The notes beneath the pieces were generated by a model that did not search any database, was not told where the DNA came from, and saw only the letters and a program-made list of their open reading frames with translations. Source: Streptomyces sp. NBRC 110028 (GTDB lineage Bacteria; Actinomycetota; Actinomycetes; Streptomycetales; Streptomycetaceae). From it: a DNA stretch of 64,000 bases. A program made the position numbers and the translations under genes. The stretch is taken from positions 1-64,000 of the forward strand of contig NZ_BBUZ01000046.1 in NCBI RefSeq assembly GCF_001417735.1, given 5' to 3'. Positions 43,244-50,343 of the stretch are shown here, piece by piece (positions within the stretch are counted from its first letter, which is position 1; each line of letters opens with the position of its first letter).

Positions 43244-44302
43244 GTGACTGCGGAAAAGCACAGACGCACCTGGTCCGGGCTGCTGGCGGCGCTTTTGGCC
43301 GGCGAGGATCTGACGACGGCGGACTCCGCCTGGGCGCTGGATCAGGTGATGCGCGGGCTGACGACTCCCGCGCAACTGGCGGGCCTGCTGGTCGGCTTGC
43401 GCGCCAAGGGCGAGACGGCCGACGAGATCGCGGGGTTCGTCCGGACCATGGAGGCGCACGCCGTCCCCCTGGACGTTCCCGGCCCCGCCCTGGACATCGT
43501 GGGCACCGGTGGCGACGGGGCGAACACCGTCAACATCTCCACCATGGCGGCCATCGTCGCGGCGGGCGCCGGGGCGCGGGTGGTCAAGCACGGCAACCGC
43601 TCGGCGTCCTCGGCCTGTGGCTCCGCCGATGTGCTCGAACGGCTCGGTGTCCGGCTCGACCTGCCGGTCGACCAGGTGGCCCAGCCGGCCGAGGAGGTCG
43701 GCATCACGTTCTGCTTCGCCCCGCTGTTCCACCCGGCCATGCGGCAGGCGTCGGCCACCCGGCGCGAGCTGGGGGTCCCGACCGTCTTCAACGCGCTCGG
43801 CCCGCTGACCAATCCCGCGTCGCCCGCCGCCCGGGCGGTCGGGGTGGCCGATCCCCGGCTGGCCCCGCTGGTGGCCGAGGTGCTGGCCCGGCGCGGTGTC
43901 TCCGCCCTCGTCTTCCGGGGCGACGACGGGCTCGACGAGCTGACGGTCACCACTACCTCCAAGGTCTGGTCGGTCGTCGACGGACGGGTCAGGGCCGAGG
44001 AGTTCGACCCCGCCGACATCGGCATCGGCCACGCGGCACCGGACGCGCTGCGCGGCGGTGACGCCGCGCACAACGCCGAGGTGGCACGCGAGGTGTTCGC
44101 GGGCGCCCGCGGCCCGGTCCGGGACGCGGTGCTGCTGTCGGCCGCCGCGGGTCTCGCGGCGCTCGACCCCGGAGACCGGCCGGTGGCGGAACGGCTGGTC
44201 GCCGGGGTCGGGCTGGGCGCCCGGGCCATCGACTCGGGAGCGGCCGCACACGTCCTGGAACGCTGGGCCGCCGTCACCGCGAAGCTGGCCGGGACGCCCT
44301 GA
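43244..44302 (+). CDS. trpD: Anthranilate phosphoribosyltransferase
   Basis: A 352-residue enzyme that joins anthranilate to phosphoribosyl pyrophosphate. Family motifs are DIVGTGGDGANTVNIST (PRPP loop), VVKHGNRSASSACGSADVLE, FCFAPLFHPAM and VFNALGPLTNPA. The GTG at 43244 (GAAGGGAA upstream) was chosen over the frame opening at 43196. It is divergent from the MocR regulator and convergent with trpC. Confidence 0.95.
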   Translation: MTAEKHRRTWSGLLAALLAGEDLTTADSAWALDQVMRGLTTPAQLAGLLVGLRAKGETADEIAGFVRTMEAHAVPLDVPGPALDIVGTGGDGANTVNISTMAAIVAAGAGARVVKHGNRSASSACGSADVLERLGVRLDLPVDQVAQPAEEVGITFCFAPLFHPAMRQASATRRELGVPTVFNALGPLTNPASPAARAVGVADPRLAPLVAEVLARRGVSALVFRGDDGLDELTVTTTSKVWSVVDGRVRAEEFDPADIGIGHAAPDALRGGDAAHNAEVAREVFAGARGPVRDAVLLSAAAGLAALDPGDRPVAERLVAGVGLGARAIDSGAAAHVLERWAAVTAKLAGTP

Positions 44303-44315
44303 CGGGCGGCGGTGG

Positions 44316-45122
44316 TCAGCCCTGGGCGGCCCGGCCCGCGCGGACCATGCGGGCCACCGCGTCCGCCGGGCTGCCGTCCTTGACGAGCGTCTCCCCCACC
44401 AGGACGGCGTCCGCGCCCCAGCCGGCACAGGCCGCCACGTCCTCGGGGCCCCGGATGCCGGACTCCGCGACCCGGACCAGATCGTCGGGGACGCGGTGGG
44501 CCAGCCGCGGAAAGAGGGCGCGGTCGATGGTCAGGGTCCTCAGGTCGCGCGCGTTGATCCCGATCACCGGGGCGCCGGCGGCCACCGCCCGGTCGGCCTC
44601 CTCGGCGTCGTGCACCTCGACCAGCGGGGTCAGGCCCACCTCACCGGCCAGCTTCACCAGGGAGACGAGGTCCCGCTGGTGCAGGGCGGCCACGATGAGC
44701 AGCAGCAGATCCGCCCCGTGCGCGCGGGCCTCCCACACCTGGTAGGGCGTGACGACGAAATCCTTGCGCAGCACCGGCACCCGGACCCGGGCCCGTACCG
44801 CGTCGAGGTCCGCGAGCGAACCGCCGAACCGCCGCTCCTCGGTGAGCACGCTGATCGCCGCCGCGCCACCGGCCTCGTACCCGGCGGCGAGTCCGGCCGG
44901 GTCCCCGATCTCGGCCAGCCTGCCCTTGGACGGGCTGGCCCGCTTGATCTCGGCGATGACCCGCACTCCCGCCGGGTGGCGCAGCGCCGCGACGCCGTCC
45001 AGGGCGGGCGGCGCGGATGCCACCCGGTCGCGCAGCGCGTCGAGGCTCACCCGGGCCCTGCGCGCCTCGACGTCCGCGCGCACCCCCCGGACGATGCCCT
45101 GGAGCACGTTCTTCCCCGTCAC
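44316..45122 (-). CDS. trpC: Indole-3-glycerol phosphate synthase
   Basis: A 268-residue TIM-barrel enzyme. VIAEIKRASPSKGRL (catalytic Glu/Lys and phosphate contacts), VLRKDFVVTPYQVWEARAHGAD, INARDLRTL and VAESGIRGPEDV are all present. The GTG at 45122 was chosen because GGGAGAGAAG precedes it. An ATG at 45158, overlapping the leuA stop as ATGA, is an alternative. It is downstream of leuA in the same leftward operon. With trpD it supplies indole-glycerol phosphate, but trpF, trpA and trpB are not in the window. Confidence 0.93.
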   Translation of the reverse strand: MTGKNVLQGIVRGVRADVEARRARVSLDALRDRVASAPPALDGVAALRHPAGVRVIAEIKRASPSKGRLAEIGDPAGLAAGYEAGGAAAISVLTEERRFGGSLADLDAVRARVRVPVLRKDFVVTPYQVWEARAHGADLLLLIVAALHQRDLVSLVKLAGEVGLTPLVEVHDAEEADRAVAAGAPVIGINARDLRTLTIDRALFPRLAHRVPDDLVRVAESGIRGPEDVAACAGWGADAVLVGETLVKDGSPADAVARMVRAGRAAQG

Positions 45123-45154
45123 CGCTTCTCTCCCGTTCCTCATCCGCGGCGGCG

Positions 45155-46909
45155 TCATACGAGCGTCGAGGGCCGAAGGCCGCGGGCGCGGACGTCGCCT
45201 CCGGCGCCCGGGAGCAGCCGGGGTTCGCCGTCCCGCGCGTAGTCGCGCATGCGGTGGACGGCGGAGCGTACGGCGGCCCGTACCGCCTGGTCCTGTGCCG
45301 TGTCGATGCCCACCCCCCAGAAGGCGCGGGGGCCGCAGCCGATCTCGCAGTAGGCGGCGCGTTCGTCGCGGCCGCCCATCGGGCCCTGGACGGTCACCTC
45401 CTGAACGTGGCCTTCGAGGCCATGGGCGTCGAGGGCCGTGCGCGCGAGGGCGAACCACTCCTCGACGCCGCCCGTCGCGGTCGCGGCGGCCGACGGCGGG
45501 CAGGGGTCCGGCAGGGACTCGGCGCGCCCGGGCAGGACGTACCGCTCCTGGAAGGCCGCCCACAGCTCCGGCGCCGTGATCTCGCCGCCCGTGCGCTCGC
45601 AGATCTTCTGCATGACGGCGGCGAAGTCGATCTGCAGCCGGCGGGGCAGCTCCAGGCCGTGCCCGGTGCGCAGGAGATGGACGATGCCGCCCTTGCCGGA
45701 CTGGGTGTTGATCCGGATCAGCGCCTGATAGTCCCGGCCGATGTCGCGGGGGTCGATGGGCAGGTACGGCACGTCCCACCGCACCTGGGACGACTCCTGG
45801 CGGGCCTTGAGCCCCTTGGCGATGGCGTCCTGGTGGGTGCCGGCGAACGAGGTGTAGACGAAGTCGCCGGCCCACGGGTGGCGGGCGGGTACGGGCATGC
45901 GGGTGCACTCCTCGGCCACCCGGCGGATCCCGTCGATGTCGCTGAGGTCCACCATCGGATCGACGCCCTGCGAGAACAGGTTCATGGCGAGGGTGACGAG
46001 GCAGACGTTGCCGGTGCGCTCGCCGTTGCCGAAGAGGGTGCCCTCCACACGGTCGGCGCCCGCCAGGACCGCCATCTCGGCGGCGGCGACGCCGGAGCCC
46101 CGGTCGTTGTGCGGATGGGCGGAGAGCAGGGTCCGGTCGCGGTGGGCGAGGTTGCGGCTCATGTATTCGATGCGGTCGGCGTACTCCTGGGGCGGGAAGA
46201 CCTCGACCGTCGCCGGCAGATTGATCCGGAAGGTGTGCCGGGCCCGCGGTGCCCAGAAGTCGAGCACGCTGTTGCAGACGTCGAGCGCGAAGTCGGGCTC
46301 CGTCTGGGTGTAGGACTCCGGCGCGTACTGGAGGAACAACTCGGTACCGGGCAGGGACTCCTGGAACGCCAGCAGCTGTTCGGCCCCGTCGAGGGCCATC
46401 CGGCGCGTCTGCTCGCGGTCGGCGCGGAACACGACCCGGCGCTGGACCTCCGAGGTCGGGTTGAAGATCTGGACGACGGCGCGGGGCGCGCCTTCCAGGG
46501 CCTTGACGGTGCGCGCGATGAAGTCGCCGCGGATGGGCGCCATCACCTGGATGACGACGTCGTCGGGGATGGCGTCGGTGTCGATGAGATGCCGGAGGAA
46601 GTCGTGGTCGTCCTGCGAGGACGTCGGATATCCCACCTCGATCTCTTTGAAGCCGAGGGACACCAGCAGGTCGAACATCCGGCGCTTGCGGACGACGTCC
46701 ATGGGCTCGATGAGGGCCTGGTTCCCGTCCCGCAGATCGACGCTGCACCACAGTGGGGCACGCTCCGCACGGCGTCCGGGCCAGGTACGGTCCTCCAGCC
46801 CGATCGGCTCGTACGGGAGGTACTTCCCCAGCGGCATCCGGCTCGGCCGTTGCAGACCACGGTCCGCTCCGGCCGGACGGTGCCCTGCGTCCGTCGGTGA
46901 TGCGTCCAT
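45155..46909 (-). CDS. leuA: 2-isopropylmalate synthase, long form
   Basis: A 584-residue alpha-isopropylmalate synthase of the long LeuA type. The catalytic barrel has CSVDLRDGNQALIEPM, HPHNDRGSGVAAAE and GTLFGNGERTGNVCLVTLAMN. A linker is followed by a C-terminal regulatory domain (VEEWFALARTALDAHG...CGPRAFWGVGIDTAQDQA). It condenses acetyl-CoA with 2-oxoisovalerate. Its presence beside trpC and under a GTGCAG palindrome suggests a cluster copy that raises leucine-pathway 2-oxo acids, in addition to the short synthase at 50344. RBS GGAGGAGC precedes the ATG. Confidence 0.93.
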   Translation of the reverse strand: MDASPTDAGHRPAGADRGLQRPSRMPLGKYLPYEPIGLEDRTWPGRRAERAPLWCSVDLRDGNQALIEPMDVVRKRRMFDLLVSLGFKEIEVGYPTSSQDDHDFLRHLIDTDAIPDDVVIQVMAPIRGDFIARTVKALEGAPRAVVQIFNPTSEVQRRVVFRADREQTRRMALDGAEQLLAFQESLPGTELFLQYAPESYTQTEPDFALDVCNSVLDFWAPRARHTFRINLPATVEVFPPQEYADRIEYMSRNLAHRDRTLLSAHPHNDRGSGVAAAEMAVLAGADRVEGTLFGNGERTGNVCLVTLAMNLFSQGVDPMVDLSDIDGIRRVAEECTRMPVPARHPWAGDFVYTSFAGTHQDAIAKGLKARQESSQVRWDVPYLPIDPRDIGRDYQALIRINTQSGKGGIVHLLRTGHGLELPRRLQIDFAAVMQKICERTGGEITAPELWAAFQERYVLPGRAESLPDPCPPSAAATATGGVEEWFALARTALDAHGLEGHVQEVTVQGPMGGRDERAAYCEIGCGPRAFWGVGIDTAQDQAVRAAVRSAVHRMRDYARDGEPRLLPGAGGDVRARGLRPSTLV

Positions 46910-46952
46910 TGCTCCTCCGTACCCGTCCGCGCGGACGAGCCGCCAGGACGAT

Positions 46953-46994
46953 GGGATGTGGGTGGCTGAATGCGGGATGTGAGTGGCTGAATGC
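46953..46994. repeat. Two tandem 21-bp repeats upstream of leuA
   Basis: Copies at 46953-46973 and 46974-46994 are adjacent and differ at one base (G at 46961, A at 46982). The shared core is GTGGCTGAATGC. They lie 44-85 bases before the leuA start, within its likely leader. Confidence 0.75.
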
Positions 46995-47190
46995 CAGGAA
47001 GAAGAGCCTGACTTCTGGGCGTCGGCCAGCGATCAATTCGCCCCGGGACCACGCTCCAGAAATGCTCCGGAGGGATGTCAGAACGGGTACAGATTGCCGC
47101 TCAGCGGGCGGGGGTTGCCAGACGTTTAAGGCGACACGAAATGAGCCTGGCCGGGCGGCCGGTTCCTTCTCGGCAGCGGGCTGCCCTCAC

Positions 47191-47212
47191 GCGGTGCAGT
47201 GAACTGCACCGC
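47191..47212. promoter_or_regulatory. GTGCAG-N4-CTGCAC operator, leuA / lipoprotein
   Basis: A perfect inverted repeat with 10-bp arms; the core GTGCAGTGAACTGCAC is at 47194-47209. It lies 108 bases upstream of the lipoprotein start and 282 bases upstream of leuA, in the divergent gap. Confidence 0.7.
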
Positions 47213-47319
47213 CCTTGGGGTGCCTGCCCCACTGCCGGCGCCGGCCGCGGTGCGCACAATGGAATCCATCGAACGAACGAGTCCGCCGATGGACCAGGGC
47301 CGTGCGAGGGGGCGATCAG

Positions 47320-47745
47320 ATGCGTTCAGCCAAGGAAAAAGGACACACCATCCGACGGATCGGCAGAATGCGCGGCGCGGCCATGCTGTCCCTATCGGCC
47401 GTCGGGGCCATGATTCTCACCACCGCGGCCTGCGACTCGACACAGAAGGCGGCGGATCGCGGGGAATTGTGCGTGAAGATTGTGAAGCTCACGCTCTTCA
47501 ATCCGTTTCCGAAGGACGCCGAGAAGGCCGAGCGCGATGTCCAGAAGCGTGCCGACGAGCTCGACCGGCTCGGTGACGACGCGACGGACGACACGCTGCG
47601 GAAGGTCATCGAGTCCACCGCCGATTCGCTGCGCGAGGCCAAACCGAAGGACCATGGCCCGCGTACCGTGGTCGGTTATCTGAAAGAGCAGAACGACCGG
47701 CTGTCGGACCTGCGGAAGACCTGCCTCGACTCCAAAGACTTCTGA
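47320..47745 (+). CDS. Predicted small lipoprotein
   Basis: A 141-residue exported protein. A basic N-terminus and hydrophobic stretch (MLSLSAVGAMILTTAAC) end in a lipobox-like TAAC, giving a lipid-anchored Cys near residue 38. The mature part is charged and helical (KDAEKAERDVQKRADELDRL). A second cysteine lies in DRGELCVKIV and another in LRKTCLDS. GAGGGGG precedes the ATG. I do not recognise the family. It shares the palindromic control region with leuA. Confidence 0.75.
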   Translation: MRSAKEKGHTIRRIGRMRGAAMLSLSAVGAMILTTAACDSTQKAADRGELCVKIVKLTLFNPFPKDAEKAERDVQKRADELDRLGDDATDDTLRKVIESTADSLREAKPKDHGPRTVVGYLKEQNDRLSDLRKTCLDSKDF

Positions 47746-47802
47746 TGTCCCGGCCATCCTGACAACGTGGCCGTCCGCCGTCCGGGCGGGCTCTCCCAAG
47801 CT

Positions 47803-47840
47803 GGACGCCTCGGGTCAATCCCCCGTCTCCCGAGGCGTCC
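47803..47840. terminator. Bidirectional terminator hairpin
   Basis: A perfect 12-bp inverted repeat (GGACGCCTCGGG / CCCGAGGCGTCC) with a 14-base loop. It lies between the convergent lipoprotein and ArsR-like copy 2 genes. Confidence 0.82.
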
Positions 47841-47880
47841 TGCTCACTTCAGGAAAGCTGGGCGGCCATGCGCCGAGCGG

Positions 47881-48522
47881 TCACGGCGTCCTCGCCGGCA
47901 TCCGCCAGCCGCGCTCCGGGGTCACGGGGTAGAACAGGGTGGGGATTCCGTCGTCCGGGGACGGGCCCAGGACCCGCGGAGAGCGGGATGTGAGGAAGAG
48001 CGAGGGGGAGAGCAGCAGCCCCCGGGTGTCGAGCTCCAGGTCCTCATCGTGCGGCGTGGGGACCTCCAGCACCGGGAACGACCAGCGAATCGACGGGTGC
48101 AGGGTGCTGAGCAGCCCCTCCGGCCCGTGCGTGAGCGCGATGTCCCGGCGCGTGGCCCGGTCGGCCTCCAGGAACCGGTCGATGTGATCACGGTACGGAG
48201 CCACCGCGATCCGGTGGAACTCACGGACGTCCGCGACCAATTGGGGCTCGGGGCCACACCCGTCGGCGTCACCGCCCAGAGGGGAACAGGCGCGCTGCAC
48301 GATCTGGTCCATGTCCGGAAAGGGCCGTACGGTTCTGGCCATGGTGACGAGATCCCTCACCGCACGGTGGCGGGCCACTCTCTTGCGCCATCGCCTGAAG
48401 GTCCACCCGCCGGCATCGCGCCCCAGCATCTCCAGGGCAAACAGAGCCTCACGAAATTGGTCTGATTCGGTCAGTATGCGCGTCACCGGCACACCACCGG
48501 ACGCAAAACGGATACGCCGCAT
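47881..48522 (-). CDS. ArsR-like regulator paralogue lacking its DNA-binding domain, copy 2
   Basis: A 213-residue protein clearly homologous to residues 1-215 of the 16243-17145 regulator: shared MRRI, EALFALE, RTVRPFPDM, LLSTLHPSIRWSFPVLEVP and LFLTSRSP. It ends at GWRMPARTP with no winged helix. I checked the sequence beyond the stop and found a terminator, not HTH remnants, so this is a settled short form rather than a recent frameshift. A 26-bp perfect palindrome lies upstream. Possible roles are a ligand decoy or a partner of the full-length protein, both inferred. Confidence 0.8.
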   Translation of the reverse strand: MRRIRFASGGVPVTRILTESDQFREALFALEMLGRDAGGWTFRRWRKRVARHRAVRDLVTMARTVRPFPDMDQIVQRACSPLGGDADGCGPEPQLVADVREFHRIAVAPYRDHIDRFLEADRATRRDIALTHGPEGLLSTLHPSIRWSFPVLEVPTPHDEDLELDTRGLLLSPSLFLTSRSPRVLGPSPDDGIPTLFYPVTPERGWRMPARTP

Positions 48523-48731
48523 TTTTCCCCCATCGAAACCTGCTCAGCCGCCCGGTTTCCCTCGGCCGCCACGTCCCATCAGGCGCATCGGGTGCAGGGC
48601 AATGCCACGAGGCGGCTTGAAGACGAGTGGCCCCTCTGAGGCGCTTGCGGCTCCTCCAGTTTCAGGGGTCACTCAACTACCCCTACCTTACGGCGCGTTC
48701 GCGCCCTCGAATAGTGGAGTCCCCGCCCACA

Positions 48732-48757
48732 GCCGGGTGCAGCTAGCTGCACCCGGC
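48732..48757. promoter_or_regulatory. GTGCAG-N4-CTGCAC operator, ArsR-like copy 2
   Basis: A perfect 26-bp palindrome, the longest of the family. Each arm is GCCGGGTGCAGCT or its complement, and the core GTGCAGCTAGCTGCAC is at 48737-48752. It lies 210 bases upstream of the ArsR-like copy 2 gene, just after the ATPase copy 2 stop. Confidence 0.72.
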
Positions 48758-48787
48758 AGGTCGGCGGGGCCATTGTCCGCGGAATGT

Positions 48788-49519
48788 TCACGCCGGTGAG
48801 GTGGTCGCGAGGCATGCGCCGATCCGCTCGGGAGTGGCTCCGGCGAGTGCGTCGACGATGAGGCCACCCTGCAGGAGGATCACCGCGTCGGCCTGGGCCG
48901 CGGCGACGTTGTCGACCGTCACCATCACGACAGCGGTCCCCATGGAGTCCGACACGCGGCGCAGCAGCTGGGCCAGCTCCCTCGACTCATCGGCCGGGCG
49001 GAGCCCCGCGGGCTCGTCGACCAGGAGCAGATCCGGGTCGTGGGCGAGCGACCGCGCGATGACGAGGTGACGGGCCTGCGCGGCGGGCAGTTCCCCGATC
49101 GCCGCGCGGCGGTGCGTCCACAGGCCGGTCGTCTTGTAGAGCCTCCGCAGCCTGGCGGCGCCGAGGCACCCGGCGTTCCCCTCCACGTAGTCGGCCACCC
49201 GGCCGGTGGGCCGGGGCTCGTCGGCGGCGCCGGTGGGGTGGGCGAGGTCGGCCAGAATCGCGGCGCCGCGCTCCCCGGCGCCGCGCCGCACCGTTCCGGA
49301 GGTGGGATCGATGTCCCCGGCCAGGCAGCGCAGCAACGTGGTCTTCCCGGAGCCGGGCCTTCCCATGACCGCGAGGAAGCGGCCGGGCCGCACGCCGAGG
49401 CTCACCCCCCGCAGCGCGTGCACACGGTCGGCCCCCTCGCCGAAGCTCATCGCGACGTCGTCCAGAGAGAGAACCATGGGCTCGGGACGCATGCCCTCGG
49501 CTGATTCCACGTCAAACAT
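48788..49519 (-). CDS. Stand-alone degenerate ABC ATPase-like protein, copy 2
   Basis: A 243-residue paralogue of the 17320-18069 protein. Walker A (GRPGSGKTTLL) and Walker B (LLLVDEPAG) are intact, but the signature reads LPAAQARHLV instead of LSGGQ and the H-loop reads MVTVDN. Loss of the signature serine and switch histidine argues against normal ATPase cycling. No permease gene is near. GGGGAAG precedes the ATG. It is followed by the short ArsR-like gene and preceded by the membrane peptide, matching the other flank. Confidence 0.82.
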   Translation of the reverse strand: MFDVESAEGMRPEPMVLSLDDVAMSFGEGADRVHALRGVSLGVRPGRFLAVMGRPGSGKTTLLRCLAGDIDPTSGTVRRGAGERGAAILADLAHPTGAADEPRPTGRVADYVEGNAGCLGAARLRRLYKTTGLWTHRRAAIGELPAAQARHLVIARSLAHDPDLLLVDEPAGLRPADESRELAQLLRRVSDSMGTAVVMVTVDNVAAAQADAVILLQGGLIVDALAGATPERIGACLATTSPA

Positions 49520-49833
49520 GTCTCACACTTCCCCAGAACAGCCAAGTGCCGTCCCTGAGGGAGCGTAGCCGCAGAAGTGTCCTCATCTCACCAGTGACGC
49601 GGGGCGCGTCGGTACTGGTGCGGGTGTGCTACGGAAAAAGAGGGGTCGCCGAGCGGACGCGGTGCCGACCAGGCGTCGCATCCGGTGAGCGCCCTGGGAC
49701 AGCACACAGGCGGCCGCCCGCGAAGGAGGACAGTGGCTGGGGGATCACCACTGCCTCGTACGCGACGTGCCGCCTGAGGAGGGGGCGCCCGGGGTCGGCT
49801 GGGGAGTCGCCGGCCCCGACGGGGTGACGGGAG
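49520..49833. other. Intergenic gap between membrane peptide 2 and ATPase copy 2
   Basis: A 314-base gap, presumably with the promoter of ATPase copy 2. No GTGCAG palindrome is present. The only notable signal is a strong Shine-Dalgarno sequence on the plus strand, listed separately. Confidence 0.45.
49733..49777 (+). CDS. Very short ORF after a strong ribosome-binding site (doubtful)
   Basis: GAAGGAGGACA, an almost ideal Shine-Dalgarno sequence, is followed by GTG and 14 codons (MAGGSPLPRTRRAA). Nothing similar was seen in the window, and short frames arise easily at this GC content. It is listed only because the ribosome site is unusually strong in an otherwise empty gap. Confidence 0.2.
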   Translation: MAGGSPLPRTRRAA

Positions 49834-49938
49834 CTACGTCAGGCTGAGCGTCACGTTGATGACGACGCCCACAGCCACGATGGCCAGCAACACCCATGGC
49901 CACAACCGACGTTCCTTTTGGGGCTGCCATTGAGACAT
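49834..49938 (-). CDS. 34-residue single-helix membrane peptide, copy 2
   Basis: A short gene on the minus strand: polar start MSQWQPQKERR, then LWPWVLL and a hydrophobic helix (AIVAVGVVINVTLSL). It aligns with the 36-residue peptide at 16051 at W-x-P-x-KER-x-LWPW-x-LL-x-I-x-AVG and INV. AGGAA precedes the ATG. Similarity between two distant copies at the protein level, with different codons, is good evidence that both are translated. The function is unknown. It sits divergently from the leuA2 operon across a GTGCAG palindrome. Confidence 0.72.
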   Translation of the reverse strand: MSQWQPQKERRLWPWVLLAIVAVGVVINVTLSLT

Positions 49939-50054
49939 CGTGTTTCCTGTTCGCCGTGAGGAATGAAGAGCCGCACGACCCGATGGTTGGGCCAGCTGCT
50001 CAGCGAGCCTAACGCCGGGGAAGTCGCGCCGTCAGTCAAGCTCCCTGCAGTCCA

Positions 50055-50076
50055 CGGGTGCAGTTCTCTGCACCCG
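50055..50076. promoter_or_regulatory. GTGCAG-N4-CTGCAC operator, peptide 2 / leuA2 operon
   Basis: An inverted repeat with 9-bp arms; the core GTGCAGTTCTCTGCAC is at 50058-50073. Its centre TTCT is the same as at the leuB-like site. It lies in the 405-base divergent gap, 117 bases from the peptide start and 268 bases from leuA2. Nothing else in that gap was recognised. Confidence 0.7.
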
Positions 50077-50343
50077 CCCCCGCCACTCTCCCGCCCGCGC
50101 ACCGGGCTTCGACCAGGGCTATTTGGCGCCCGCGAAAAGACGTAGCGAACCCGGTCGCGGCCCGGCAGGGTAACCCTCACCAAGGAGAGCGCGCTCAGGG
50201 AGATGGGGAGTTTCCCCGAGTGCCCCCGGACAAGTCGGCATGCCGGATTCCGTTTTTGACGGCTCCGGCACGTCACCAAGTCACCGTTTGCCGCCGAGAC
50301 GGCGAAGAGCCGCCGATGACGGTATTGGGGGAAGGTTTCGCAG

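Larger units (their letters stand above)
46910..47319. other. Divergent intergenic region, leuA / lipoprotein
   Basis: A 410-base gap. It holds a 21-bp tandem repeat close to leuA and a near-central GTGCAG palindrome, listed separately. I looked for a Leu-rich leader peptide ahead of leuA and saw none. Confidence 0.5.

Noticed and set aside
46910..47190. Leucine-rich leader peptide before leuA
   Set aside because: Frames on the leuA strand show no Leu run; only the tandem repeat was notable.
47746..47880. Remnant winged-helix domain after the short ArsR-like protein
   Set aside because: I read the minus strand past the stop in search of the missing HTH and found only a terminator hairpin and the end of the convergent lipoprotein gene.
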